A DNA stretch of 64,000 nucleotides from Osedax fenrisi (GCA_964019155.1 OZ025240.1:78981330-79045329); one strand, 5' to 3'; shown: positions 11,291 to 26,500, counted from the first letter of the stretch. Made by a program: numbers and translations. The notes: generated by a model not told the origin, from the sequence alone.

Positions 11291-12031
11291 TACCATTTAT
11301 TTCTAACAGTGTAGGTATAGATACTCCCCTACATTATATACAATTAATAACCAACACAAAAATCTTTAATAAATATTGTGTAAATAGTAAATTTGTTTAT
11401 AAAAATTTACCATCGATTGTAAAAGCAATATATATTTATGAATAATATCGATATAAATTTTTTTTTAAATAATACAAATAATACAGTTGATCAACATTTT
11501 TACGGAAAAAAAACCATTTTTTTCAAAAATGATTATTAAGAAAAACTGAATAATATTTTTTGTAAATAAAGTATTTATTTAGTTTTTATATCATATTTAT
11601 ATTGTATTTATATGTTTTACATTTTAAAAATATTTTATTAATTGGAAAAAAGAGTATTTTTGCCTTTTTAGGAAAATCCTCGCAATTTACAGGATTTTTT
11701 CAAATTTTAAAAAAATTAAATTTGTAACATTTTATTATATATTTATATGATAAACAATTTGTTAATGTTTCATCAAAATATATTCATTATTTGTGTTTTA
11801 ATTCAAATATTTATATATATTTTTTTAAAACAATAAAAATCGTATCTTTTTCAATATAAATTATACTTAATCTTAAAAGCGCGGGCGACATCAAAAAATT
11901 TTCAAAAGTGGTAAAAAAAATGTGTAACTTACTTTTTTTTTATTCTCTAAGATATTTACTAGAGCGTGTTGTATACTTACAAATGTCATAAATGTCGGTT
12001 CCTATAGGATCACCCTTAACATACGTCGTAC

Positions 12032-13440
12032 GACGTACGTTGTAAGGGAGGTCTAATTTAGAATTACCAATGCTAGGCGAGGGTCTGTCAAGTAAGGAGG
12101 TTATTTTTATAGGATTAAATATAGGTGTAAGCAAAAGATGGCACGAGGGGAGAGGTTGAGAGTAATGGTAGAAAGGAGACAATTTGAGGAGGAGGGTATA
12201 GCCTATCCTTAGTACCATTAATAATATATTACTTCTATCGCGGATGGGATGCTAAGGTACAGGTTAGATTTAAAGGAGGGTGTGGACGGTTGGGAATCTT
12301 TAATGGTAAACACGTTCAAAAGTAATGTTTGGAATGCAATAATAAGGAGGGAGTTGTTATTAACGGGTGATCTGAAGACATTCAGTCATGTACGGGAGAG
12401 GGCACGATTGTTCGAGTCAGCTAGTGAGGAGGGAAGAGGTGGATATAAGGTTAGAGCGGTAAAGGTAAATAGAGTAGATAGTAATGATAGAGATGAAATT
12501 CTTTTATGGTTATGTAATCGGGTTAGATAACTAGAAGGTTAGAAAATGGATATTGGTGATAGACATGGCAAGGGACAGGTAGAATTTGGTAGACCGTTGG
12601 TTATATGTGGGGCACACATCGCGATGATGTAGGATTGGAGCTTTAAATGGTCACCAGTTTCAGTAGGTCAGGTGAATGAGAGGGGAGTGCATAAGAATAA
12701 GACCTGATTGATCGATATGGCCTACTACGACCTACTTGTCCAACAAGGGTAAAATTGGAAATTTATAAATAGATTATCATGTAGATACGGGAGTCAAGTT
12801 TCTATTCTATCTGAAGAGGTAGTGAAAAGGCTTGTCTAGAGATATCAACATATAAACCCTATCCTAGTTTAGAGTTATAGACGATATAGGGCTTAATGGT
12901 AATAAATAGTGGGAATGTACGTATATATATTGAATTAAGGGGGAAGATGGTTAAGAGAGATGGGTTTGTAGTTTAATCTAATGGTAGGTGTTTAAGGTAT
13001 GCACATAATTAGTAGATATAAGGTCGAGTATTAGGAAGGTATAGATGAAATAAATGCGATTAAGGTTCATAGGATGTGATATAAAGGAAATGAAAGAAAA
13101 GTTAGATGATATAGAAGAGGAACCTAGATAGTTATTTATAACTAAACGGGAACCATTAGGATGGGCAAGATAGGATAACATAATATTATAACGATTGATA
13201 CGGTATCAATGATACCATACCTGTCGCTCAACCTTATCGGAGAATTATACCCACTGAAGTAGAATCTGTGAAGAACCAGATAAATAAATGGTACCAAGAG
13301 GGTATTATAGTCAAATCTAATAGTGAGTACGCGGGTCCATTAGTAGTTATAAAGAAAGGGAACGGGAATTATGATTATGTGTAGATTATCGTAACTTAAA
13401 TAAGAACGGTCAGGGATGCGTACCCCATATCTATAATTGA
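12032..13440 (+). pseudogene. Decayed Gypsy gag-protease-reverse transcriptase
   Basis: At 12249-12530 a frame contains NAIIRRELLLTGDLKTF and a basic tail, and is gag-like. At about 12775-12825 two overlapping frames give the aspartic-protease signature: VDTG in one, SQVSILSEE in the next, with a frameshift between. At about 13225-13400 the reverse-transcriptase N-terminus is clear: PVAQPYRRI, then INKWYQEGIIVKSNSEYAGPL, then a broken VDYRNLN box with an in-frame stop. Order and motifs match Ty3/Gypsy pol. Frameshifts and stops throughout make it a pseudogene. It probably belonged with the LTR at 5.0-5.3 kb before the 6-kb insertion. Polymerase motifs after VDYRNLN are absent. Confidence 0.7.
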
Positions 13441-14185
13441 TTGAGTAGAGTTTATTATTCTAATAATTAATTATGATTATATTTACTTTACTAATAATAA
13501 TTATTTTATTAATAATAAATAAATAATTATTATTCTAATAATAGCAACATAATAGCAGCATAATATACTTTACAATTAATAACAGCATAATAATAGCATA
13601 ATAGACTTGAAATGGCAACATAGCAGCAGCATAATAGCATGACAAAATAAGAGATGCATAATAGACATTTAATGGCTACATAATAGCAGCATAATAGCAC
13701 ATTGTAAACATTTTAGGCTCTTATGTTGCTATTACTGTTAGCTGGACTATATCTAATATTAGTAATAACTACTCCTCTACAGAATACTTATCTCCTTTAC
13801 GATGGAGCCAAAGAAGTAGGGATCCAGTAGAACGATATGTAGTATGATCTCATGCAAATCCATAGAGATAGAGAGACATATTCCCTCTACCTCTCTATGC
13901 CAATCCGACGAAAAGGACCTGAATGACATAATCGCAAGTAAGTTCTGGTCGTCGGAATATCGGACCCCCTAATAATTTTCCAGTCGGAAGATGGGAGGTT
14001 ATGCAGCTATGGTATAATACCCATTTTCGCCGTATGTATAAACATACTCGCCCATATATATATGTCAAACCTGACTGTCTCTCTATATGTTAAATTATTA
14101 TATAAAAACGAGCTTTCTAAAGTGAGAGACAAGATATTCATTTCAAACATATTAAATAAATACATTAAATCGTTGACATTTAACT

Positions 14186-14221
<36 letters not shown>

Positions 14222-16549
14222 ATACAACAGTTTCTAGCCAGATAATCACGTGATATATAAGTGTTGAGGCTAACATTCACAATAACAATACTATGTTTAC
14301 CTCTATCTAAAACGCTGGATAAATATCTAATTAAAGAGATAATTACCTACTTTTATTGTATTCCACGATGTATTCCTCCATATATGATATCATATATATA
14401 TAAATATATATATATAATGGCTTTGTATAAATATAATTAATTTAGATTAAATTAATATAAAATGGTGTAAACAAATAGTCTCACTTAGTTACAATTTAAT
14501 TGTTCATTAAAATGTGAGTTTATCATAATTTATTTAATTATTATAAAATATAATAATACATTCTGAAAGAATTTTAATTTTTATATTTTATACATTTAGA
14601 CTAAAATTTCAGATGCCAATAATTAGAATCAAAAAAGTAGCATGCATTTACATGTAGTTTCTAAGTGCAAAGTAAAAACTTGAGAAAATTACATTCAACA
14701 TATATTATATAAAATTTAAATAAATATATACAATTTCCAATTAATTTCAGATAATTATATGGATTATGCTAATAAAACACATTATATGGATATAAATAAT
14801 AACAAATAATTTGAACAATTTTACATTGTTATAAATAAGATTCATTGATATGTAATAACAAATATATTTTAACTCGCACCAACACCCATAAGTATATCTA
14901 TACAAGGTTTTTTTGTAAGGGGTAGAATAAGTTAAATAAATATGAACATATTAATTTAAATAATTTTAAATGTTGTTATATATTAATATAAATATCATTT
15001 ACATTATATCTCAGCTATTTTCGTTTATAAATAAAATCACTTAGTTTGAATATTTTCCCTTATCTCTATCAAAATTCCTTTCTACAACACATCCATATGG
15101 AATATACTAATACACCACATAGAAAGGAACAGTATTTCACTATAAATATAACTTCTCATTCATCATTTGACAAATGGGTTACTGTTATAAATTTAGATTA
15201 CGTGTAATTGAAATATTGTATATATATATACATTACTTATATTACTAAAATGTAAATATTTATTATTACGAAGAATATGACATATGTTAATGCATATTTA
15301 GCGCTTGAGTGATTTAATCATATTGTATTATGGTGCAGGAGACATAGATTGAGGTTAAAGAATTTATATTTAATATTATAAGGGTATTATTGGTTTATAG
15401 CAAGACTTATTAATATTCATGCTACATATGTTATATACTAAACATTAGAATTAATGCCGTTGTTTCATTATTATAATATACTCTGTACGAATTTCTAAAT
15501 ATTCTTAATAAATAAAAATATTTTATTAGAATAATTTCTTCAAAACCCTCAATTGTCTCTTCTATTATAAATATCCATTAGTATAACAATATTCAAATGT
15601 ATATATTTAAATATGCTATAATATTACATGCTTATAGATATGATAATTGTAATATTTGATTGTAACCAGTTATTTTCGAAAATAATTCGCTACTTTTCAA
15701 ACATATCAAAATTCTGTAATTTTATCTTAAATGACCTTTAAACATTAGTATTTTACATATTAAATAATATATTAAAGTTAATCAATTAATAGTAATATAT
15801 ATATATAATAAATTGTTATTAAAAGTATTATTTTATTTTGCATACCATCACCCCATAAATAAAAACAAGTATTAGTATATCAAACAAGTAGTAAACTAAG
15901 ACTACTAGATATATCGTATGATACCAAATAAATTTGATTTTTTTTATTACGAATTCATTTGGTACGAATTAATTTTGTATAAGAAATGACTTTTACCCGT
16001 AAAATAATATACTCGATAGTCGTAATTATAATTTAAAATATTTATATATATATTCATATTCGGCTTGAGTGTTCAGTTAGAATCTTTTTAGGGTTATCTT
16101 TATATTCAGATTAAAATATATATTTAATTTATAAATTCAATATCAAATATTTACGATGATAGTTGTGAATATTCTATGAAGTCACTGGACTTCTATTATC
16201 AGTTTATGTTCAACACTATTGTATAGTTATCTTTCAATTATTTCTCAATCATATTCGGTGTATTAATTACTTCAGAAATATATATATAGATATATTAATA
16301 ATTTTAAATAAGTAAATTAAATTGAAAGATATTTTACTATAATTTTAATAACGAAAATTATATTTACCATAATAAACAATACAACGGAAATAACATTTAA
16401 ATTCATGAATAGAATTTTCTCTTAATTTGTTATAAAATAATCTTATTAGTAATCGTATAATAATTAAAGTCTATATGTACTTGAAATTTCCTATGGTATG
16501 AAGTCATTTATATAGAGATCTCTAAAACTGTATGCATATATTGGTAAGG
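13441..16549. other. AT-rich region without recognisable genes (3' flank of MEMO1)
   Basis: 13540-13700 has irregular repeats of AGCAGCATAATAGC and CATAATAGAC. 13770-14010 is less AT-rich but gave no convincing frame. (TA)n lies at 14190-14216. The remainder is AT-rich without coding signal. The MEMO1 3' UTR must lie in the last part, but no clear polyadenylation signal could be assigned. Confidence 0.6.
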
Positions 16550-16687
16550 TTATTTCAAGGTGAGAACTCCTGCTGCATAGCTGACAGAAGACTCTCGCGA
16601 CTTGTAACATCGACTCGACTGGGAATAGTGCTTGAACTTCAAGTCGAATTCGGGTCCATCTTTATTTTGTTTCAGAACTTCTATGGT
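16550..16687 (-). CDS. MEMO1: MEMO1 exon 9 (stop codon)
   Basis: Encodes TIEVLKQNKDG, then HYSQSSRC and SSVSYAAGVLTLK, then TAA at 16552-16550. The acceptor ATCACAG is chosen because it joins phase 0 to exon 8 and keeps the length of the family. Confidence 0.92.
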   Translation of the reverse strand, partial: TIEVLKQNKDGPEFDLKFKHYSQSSRCYKSRESSVSYAAGVLTLK

Positions 16688-19600
16688 CTGTGATTTAGTG
16701 TGTGTATAGTTTAGTTTATAGTAATGTAATTAATCTTATTAAATGTATATTATATTATGTATTGTTAATATCTGTATGAGTTGTGATGATATCATGTAGA
16801 TTGTCAAGTATTAAATCCATACTTATATGCGTATAATGATTAAAATACTCTCTTCACTAAGTATAGCTAATGGTTAAATAAGTACATACAACTTTTGATC
16901 CTATTTAATGCAGTCACGGCGAGATATAGTTGCTAAAGAAGCAGCGTCTCTCAACGTCTCGCAAATTATATATTAAATGTGTTTAATTAAATGTCTTCTT
17001 CTTTTAATGTCCGGGAATCAATAAAAAGAATCCCGAAATAAATAATTAAAGTAAGCAAATACACAATTTATTAAATATACATAAAAAATTAAATATGCAT
17101 TAATTTCAAAATAATATAATATTTAATATTTTATCAAAATAACTACGGTTATGTTTATTTAATGAGATATATTATATTTTATATATAAAATAATAATTAA
17201 TAAAATAGTTTTAATTTTATATAATATAATGTACAAATAAAGTTGTTTTAGCGATTTTTATCTTATTTTTTAAATTGACATTTGTTTAAATATCAATGGA
17301 CGTTATGCACTTAATGATCGCTAGGGTAAATACTGACAAATTCAATAAAAGTATAGTTATGTATAATTAAATTATTATTTATTATTAAAAGTATGTGGAA
17401 AATATTTCATAATAAAGTTAAACTATAATAGAAAAAAAATCATATAACCTTCTAAAACTAAAATTATAATTGTATGACCTATATTTCAATATTCAAATAG
17501 GTATATAACTCATAAACAAATACATAGTAAATAGTCCCAGTAATTTGAATTGTTAGTGTATTAGAGTATTTAATGATGGCTGATTAGAAATTTAAAAATT
17601 AGTTAATTGGTCATGTTTATATAAATATGGATGTATTGAATATAAATTTATAAATTAAAGATGATTCTAGAGATAATTTGTTTATCTAAATATTATAATA
17701 GATATACATATTTCAATTATAATTTTTTTTTTTTAGATTAATAATGCAATTAATTAAATCTATAATTTTCAATAAAAAGTTAAATTATAATTTATTATAT
17801 TTTACTAAATATTCACCTTCATAATATTTGTTGTAATATAAACTGATATAACCTATAACAAATATTTACCCATAACATATATATTTATTAGTTAATTTAA
17901 GTTAATAGGTCACAAGTTATATAGTTATATTAAAACCCATTTATTAATACCCTATTTAACAAAATATATTTTTCAAAATTATATAAGAAAAAATTATAAT
18001 ATACGTTCTGGTTTATTTATTATAACTTTTTATCTAGTTATTATTTTCTCAAAATTTAAAAACCAATCTAGAACTCTTTATATTATCTACATATTTCATG
18101 ATGTATATAGTTTAAATTGATATTTCAATTAATAAAATAATATGTTTAAAATAGTAAAATAAAATATATCAATATTAAAATATACATATAAGTTGAATTT
18201 TTAAAATTATAAATATAATCAGTATATGCAGTATTCAATTATTTAATATGATATTTACTTTTATATTATTATTATTAATAATTTAAGAGTTAGAAGCAAA
18301 TTAATAGTTCACCTAAATAAGTAAAAAATGCGCGAAATGATGTGATATAGCCAAGTCAGTAATAAATCATTGCATCAAAAAGGGTTAAAGAGATGGATAA
18401 TAAGTGTTAGATAAACAGAATGATTTTCTATCTGTTCTCATATTTATTTTATAGAAAATATTTTAATTATATAATTTTACTTTATATAATTTGTATAGGT
18501 AACATTGTATTTCTAGCCCTATTCATAAATTTAGCAATATTATATTTAACATATTAATGAATTTCTAAATTTTATAAGTTATATATATTATATTATAATT
18601 GTAAGTATTATATTTTGTATTAAAACTAGATTTAAAAACTTTTTTGTAAATTTATTATTTTAGTTAAACATAATATGCATAAAAATAGATATATCAAAAT
18701 ATATTTAATATTAATTAATTAATATTAAATATCTATTTAAAAAATTACAAGTATAGTTTTGTACACAATATTAGTTCAAGTCATATTTTTGCAATACAAA
18801 TTAGTATTATATGTTAACAATTACAATCTATTATTTAAATAGTAATTGATCAGTTATTTACGGATAATATAACACTAATGGAAATTTAAATAAACCAGCC
18901 ATTGAAAATGAATCGTCCGTTTTAGAACATAACTGGTTAGTTAAAGACTTAGCATCATCATATCTTGTTTAATTATTATTTATTAATTACATAACATGTT
19001 AATTATAATAAAGTAGGTCAATGATTATTATAATATTAATAAAATTATATTTAACTATATTATATATAATATCTATTTGCATATTTTCTTTTAGATCCTT
19101 AATTAACATATATATACTAGAACAAATTAAATTATGTGTACGAATAAAATAGCTTTTAAATTTTTCGATATATTTGGAAGATCATCTATATATAAAATAA
19201 ATAGCAATAGACCCAGAACTGATCCTTGTGTATATATGTAATAACATAATGTTTTTATTTGCTCTGGTACCATCACTTCACTCCATGTACTGTAATAACA
19301 GTAAGGATGACCTCAAACTGACCTTTAGGAGGATGCTGATTGGATAACGACCGCATATTGTATTAGAGTATTCTTTAAGATAAGTCTCAAACTTTTTTGA
19401 GTCCATATTTTCGATGAGATTCATCCCCTAGTGATTAAAGCATACATTAATTATCATTGAACTCGGTGCGTGAATTACACGAATATATGATTGATATATA
19501 TAACTAGATAAATATATGTATTCAAGTATAGAATGATGATGTTTTAGCTTCACATATAGAATAATGTTTATTACAAGTGTATATTTACACTTCTATAAAT

Positions 19601-20515
19601 ATTATTTGATATTTTGATTATACCGTGGAATCTATATAAATAATACACTAACAATTCCATTTTTATTAACATTTAATAGCTCTATTATAAGCATACATTG
19701 ATTAGTAATAGTATATTAATTAAGATGGATGCGCAGTTAAAGACCACGACAATAAATTGTTTTATTTCTATTTTTACTACATAATAATACTTAATATACT
19801 TATTAGTATTCGTTAAAATGTATCCATATACAGTCTCGAAATGACATATAAACGGTTTTGGTCATTTTATGATAAATAAATATATAAATACATGGATTCG
19901 ACGGAATAGAAATGAAATTTGTATGCTCAAACAAGTAGTAAATTGTTACCTTCTCTTTATTCAGTGATTATTGAGCGGTGTGGGTAATGGATATGCCTCT
20001 AATTAAGTCAACGTAAGCAAATGGATATATACTATATGTATATATATATATATACACCTTACATATACGTGTATTCAAACAATATATATTATATATAGTA
20101 ATGGGCAATGATCATTTACTTGATTATCTTATCTATCACAATATATTATATCAATAATATACAGTGTTTTATAATATAAAACTTTTAAAATATAATATAT
20201 ATATATATATAAATAGTCTATATTTAGACCCAATTTAAAAAACCAATATAAAGTTATGTGTAATTAGGTGATACAATTAAGCTATATACGTTTTAAATTA
20301 TTGATACTCAATAAAGTTCCTATGCACCGATACTAGATGATCACGATGATTGGCTAATGATTACTAACGATGGCAATCGTATTACAGCGATCATGATAGA
20401 GGATCGTGTTCATCATACAATGTATACTAGCGATGGTCATGTGATATCATTAATGATTATACGCTACTCTATTATTGCGTCACACATGAAGTGTGTGTAT
20501 ATGTGTGTGTGTGTA

Positions 20516-20553
<38 letters not shown>

Positions 20554-23500
20554 AATACACACGTTTCAAATAATGATATTTTAAATATAATGATATAAAG
20601 TTTTTCTGGTTTTAGCTGCATTTATAAAATATTATAAAACATATTATAAAACCTTTTATAGGCTCATTGAAAAATCAAACGAACCACAAATATCAGGATA
20701 TCAATATATATGTGTGTGTATCGAGTAAATATATAAATAGCATATCTCATGATTCATTTAGAGTTATAAACAATGCTAACACCACTTCTGTAAATCTGCA
20801 AACTCACTCAATATAAAAATAATAGGCGTATTTCCATGCCTATGAACTAACGATCTACATCAAATATTCATTACGAAATCTACATACTTAAGGGGATTTA
20901 AAATAAAAAATAGATTTGTACATGTATAATATATGATATGTCAATATATTAGATGGTTAAAACATATATAAAGCATAAAAAACTTAATTTTAACACTTCT
21001 ATTTCTAATAAAATAATAATTAAAAAAATGACTGTTTCTATATATATTATAACACTGTTTTTCAATAGTTATAATTTATCAATTTGAATTATTTAAAAAC
21101 AGTGATATCAATAATATATTTATTTTCATATCAACTAGCGACACCTGTTGACTTTATTGTATAAATACCATTGATTAGTCATCGGTATTATTCTAGAAAA
21201 ATATCATAGAAGTATTTCATTAATAAATAATATAGTTCATTTTTAACATTAATTATCTCAGAATATTTGTTTTTCTTATGAAATGTACTATTTATCAGTC
21301 AATAATTAACGAAACATAGTACAATTTTCACAATATGTTTAATATTCTGTGTATATTGTATCTATAGGAAATACTTGATTAGATATATTACTGATAATAA
21401 AATTGAAAAATAATAAATATTTCATTTTGATCACATTTTTTAATTTTTTTTAAATGCTAATAATATTTTCATAACTAAAATTCTCATCATTTAAAAATTG
21501 TATATAATAATTAACATAATATATCATAATAAGCAATTTAAATTATGTACAAATCTTAATTATTTCATGATATTTAGAATTTTCAAAAAAAAATATCCTA
21601 TCTAATAACATTGAAATTTAAATACCATGAATTCACTTAAACTATTGTAAACTATTAAACTACTTTAACTACTTAACTACTGTACAATGTTTTAAAACTT
21701 ATTTATTGACATCTTAAAATATAAAAACAAAATTGTTTACATTTATTTATTCTAAAATATCTATAGTATAAATACCGTATCATGTGATCTTTACAGACAA
21801 TGAAAGAAGTTTATTAAAAGAAAAATAATTATCAACAATACAGAATATTATATTTGTATTCTATAGTAAAACTTTAAATGCTGTTTACTATTTGAAATAA
21901 TATCATGCTAACTATAGTTATGCATATATGCATGTTTAAACAGAAATACCATTATAACTATAATACTAATTGTGTTTGTTATATATAAAGAACATATATA
22001 AATCATAAAATATATTGATTTGTTAATAAATATAATTAGTAATAATTGTGTGTTACATGATAATTAGGTAGGCATGTGTATATAGATATGTGACACGATT
22101 ACCTTTCTGTCTAGATGTTCTATGGACTGCCAGATATCTCCCTTGGTTTCATCGTAGTAAGTGTAGCCAAATCTTGAACCTTCCGGAATAAAGCGACATG
22201 CATTAATCAAAATAGGAGGGTTCATTAATATATATGAGTGTATGTACGCCGAACGTAGGTATATGAAATGATAGAGAATATAGTGTTATAGTGTTATAGT
22301 TTATTAATAATAATGTCAGTAATTAGTGTACTAATTAACTGTATTAGTGAAGTAAACTTTCAAATCACAGATCTATTACATCAAATATTTTGGTTTGGTT
22401 CTTAGCATTTTATTTATTTATTTAAATTAAACATTTTTTTTATCATTTTTGTGTTTATTATTTAGTTCGGGTATTTATATAATTTTTTGTTAATTTGTTG
22501 TTATTTAAATAATAAATGTTAACTTATATTCCTACAATCTATTATTTAATATAGACTAATATTAATATTATCATCAAATTAAACAAATATAAATATATTA
22601 TCTCCTAAATATCCAATTTCATGATTTATATATTATAGAGGATATTTATGTATAATCAAGGACAGGTTATATTCTAACGCATATTTTGCGAGATATTTAT
22701 TTTACGCTTGAGTGATATTATCATATTGCATCATGGTCCAGGAGTACACATATGAATATGATATATACAATATGATTATATTAATGTACAAATTATATAA
22801 TTTGGATATCATTGTAAAGAATCTAAAAACATCGCTCAATTCATACCGAATTTATAAATAAATCCATAATTTTAATAAAATATTTATATAGAAAAACATT
22901 TAAATGAATCCATTTTTATTTGAAAAATAAATCCTTGATACCTTTGATTCAGATATAAAAAGCATAAATCATAATTAAATACACCACTGACAATATCTAG
23001 TTAGGAGTATAAGAAGTAAACATTGTAGAGATGGCTAGTAGGTGTCCTGTCCTTGGTATAACTAATGTATATGACAACAGTATAGTATTATGACAGTAGT
23101 ATCAAAGGTTAGTGATATGATGCTTCAATGATAACATGTTATTGATGTATAAGTATTTATATTATCATTCTTTGTTTACTATTCAGATTCTATATTAATC
23201 AAGCTTTATATATAACTCATTGTAATAGATCTATATAAATTAATGTATAAATTAATGTAATTATATATAAATATATTGATTTATATATTATTTTAATTTG
23301 TGAATTAGAATTTTTTAATAAAATTATATAAATTATGTATTTAATTAATTATATAAAATAATATATAGTCTATAATAATAGTATTATCAAATATTAAATA
23401 TTCATTAATATCTATTATAATTAATATGGTATGAAAATATTGAGACTATGATTTTAAAGATTTGAAATTTTCGAGTTCAAAATATATTGCAATCTTAAGG

Positions 23501-26500
23501 AATTGAAGGATTGTGACCACGATATTTGTGACTTAGAGATCGCGTAACATCATGAAAGTTGACAGCACTAGTACATAGCAACTTAAGGACCGCAGTGAAT
23601 GGTAATGAACTACCCCAATGACAGAAGTCACTGCTGATAACAAACAGGTTATCCTCGTCTGCCAGGTAAGGGGAGAGCACTTTAGCGACGGCTATCTGGT
23701 TGGAGTCAGACAGTGAGCCTACCAGGATAGGCACTATGGTGAAGTTCTCTTTGCGTCTGTAATGAGGTATTAGAAAGGCGGGTAGTGGAGTGAGATAGGT
23801 AAGCTTATATGTATACACTATTAGCATAATAATAGTGTTATATTTAATACATATTATTAATAATGTTTGTATCTTAACAAAAGGGCCAGCGAAACATATG
23901 AATATTTACATGGTGAAGATAGGAAAATGATGTTTACTAAAAGTATGATAACTTCTAAAATTAATAAGAGAATAATTACATTTTGTTATCTTATTAATTA
24001 CATGATAATTATAATATGATGAGAATATTGGAAAGAATATGAGACCTATGAAAAATAATAAATTTAAAATAACAAAATTTACAGTAATTTCCAATAATTG
24101 CATAAACTTTATTTTTTCTTATTTAATATTATATATATATATATCAAGATATGCATATCTACATGTTTATTATGATTAAATTATGAAATTTTATATCAAT
24201 TTATCAAATAAAAAACATTTTTAATTTTTTTTTAAATACTATTAATACTTAGTTGTCTAATATTAATATTTCCATGGTTTTTCCATTTTTAATACTTTAC
24301 ATACACATAAATATAATGTATTTTTATAGAAAAACATATATGTTCATACAATGAGTGAATATATAAACTATTTAGGTATATTTATAAATGTAAGGGCATA
24401 AAGTTTATGATAAATATGTTGTTTAAATACATTAACAAATTTGAAGTAACAATTTTCATTATTAAAGTTTCATGTAAGCATGTGCAGAGTTAAAATCATG
24501 ATTCTGAATAATTATAAACTAAAGTCAGGGCTATTTAAATTTAATAGTGTAAATGCATTTTTATTTATTATTCTACTTTCTAATGTATCATTATATTTTA
24601 TATATATATATATATATATTTATATTATATATATAACATTAAAATATGTAATATGGATAATAGTAAATGAATAAATGGGTACAAATAATATGTTTTATTA
24701 TATGTGTTATATGTGATACTGGTAATTAGTCAACTAATTTATTAAATAAAAAATGTCATCTATGGATTATATTATATACGTATTCATTAAATAAACATAT
24801 ATTACAAATTTTACTTATAATTTATAATTGATCTATTCACAAAATTATTTAATTTAACATTAAATCAGTACCTGTTTTAATAATAACAATGTTGGCGCTA
24901 TAATCTTTATTGATTTAAAAAAAGCATTTGACACAGTTAATCACAGAATATTACTTTTTAAATTAAAAAATATTGGAGTACGAGGCATTGCACTTAACTG
25001 GATAATGAGCTATTTAACAAATAGATATCAACAGTGTATATATAATGATGTAATTTCAGATAAACTAAAAGTCATAACGGGTGTACCCCAAGGCACCATC
25101 CTAGGACCCATTTTATTTTTAATTTATATTAATGATATTACAAAATCATCTTCTTTATGTAAGTTTACCATGTTCGCAGATGATACTACTTTATATTTTG
25201 AAAATACATCAGCCGAATTACTTAATTATATTTGTCAAACTGAATTAAAAAATATTAATAAATGGTTAATATATAATAGGTTATCATTAAATTTAAATAA
25301 AACTTGCTTTATGTCTATTAATTCAAGAACTATTATAAATATAAATTTAAATAACAGAAATATTGAAAGAGTTACATTTTATAAATTTTTAGGCGTAATT
25401 ATAGACGATATATTAAACTGGAAACAACATATCTTGTTTTTAAAATCAAAACTAAAAAAAATCATATGGATTACCAACATTATTTCCAAATTTATAAATA
25501 AAAAAGCATTACTTCATATATATAATTCCATATTCTTGCCTCATATAAAGTATTGTAACATATTTTGGGGAAATACATATAAATCTAATGTATCATGCAT
25601 ATATATTCTTCAAAAGCGAATGATAAGAATTATATGTAAAAAACATTTTTTACATCATACTAATGGACTATTTATTGATAATTCTTTATTAAAAATAAAT
25701 GAAATTACATATATAAGTACATGTGAATTTATGTTTAAAATTTTCAATGATCTTCATCCTGTTATAACAAATGCATTTTTTTCTGTAACTTCATCATCTC
25801 ACAACACTAGGAGCATAAATAATTTCTCAATTATTAATTTCAAAAAAGAACTATGCAGAAGAACATTAATATACATTGGACAAATTACCTGGAATAAGCT
25901 TGATAATATTTTAAAAAATATTTCAAATTATAAATTATTCAGGAAACGTATGTATACAAATTTGTTATCTTCTTACTCAGTATACTTATAATCTAAATCT
26001 CATTTTTCTAATTTAATATCTTTTATCATGTCTTTTATCTAATATTGTATTATATACTAAGATCCACATTTTATTCTTATTTTAATTTATTGACGTTTAT
26101 GTAAAAATTAAAAAAAAATTAATACTTTTGAGTGTTTTACTTTACAATATTTTATTTCCCCGACATTAATAATATTATTTTACTGAATTTTTGCATTTTA
26201 TATTTGAATTTACTTTCATGTTTTCTTTCTTTTTAATTGACGTTTATATAAAAATAATAAAATTAAAAAAAACTGTTAGGTATTTCTTTTTTCTTTAGTA
26301 TTTTCTTTAGTATTTTTTATTTCCCTCTGACTAATAATATTATTTGACTTTATTTTTAATTACATAAACATTTTGTATTGAATCTTTTTTCTTGTATACT
26401 TGATTATACTTCTTTGTTTTATTTCTCTTTATTGACACTTATATAAAAATTAGTAATTAAACTATCATTTCAGTTTGAACAAATATTTTACATTCTTTAC

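Larger units (their letters stand above)
8239..11311. mobile_element. TA-flanked element with CACTGTTA ends and GGTATAAC subterminal arrays
   Basis: It begins CACTGTTA and ends TAACAGTG, with TA on both sides, which is the target-site signature of the Tc1/mariner superfamily. Behind the termini lie arrays of GGTATAAC-containing repeats in opposite orientation (about 8256-8596 and 10850-11290). The interior (8600-10850) contains two (TA)n tracts and a candidate two-exon ORF. No DDE/D transposase was recognised, so it is either non-autonomous or of an unfamiliar kind. Confidence 0.6.
6006..12031. mobile_element. ~6-kb element with long terminal inverted repeats, itself nested
   Basis: The left arm (6006-6503) is the inverted copy of the right arm (about 11330-12031). 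The outer ends share GTACGACGTA, then a TAAGGGTGATC motif, then a TAGGAACC box. Further in, both arms carry the same AATTGCGAGGATTTTC and AAGGCAAAAATACT segments in mirror order, and the match continues to a GTTGGTTAT box at the inner ends. No transposase was recognised. It lies between the gag-like start and the gag-pol remnant of the Gypsy element, so it probably inserted into that element. Three further inverted-repeat structures are nested inside. Confidence 0.7.
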
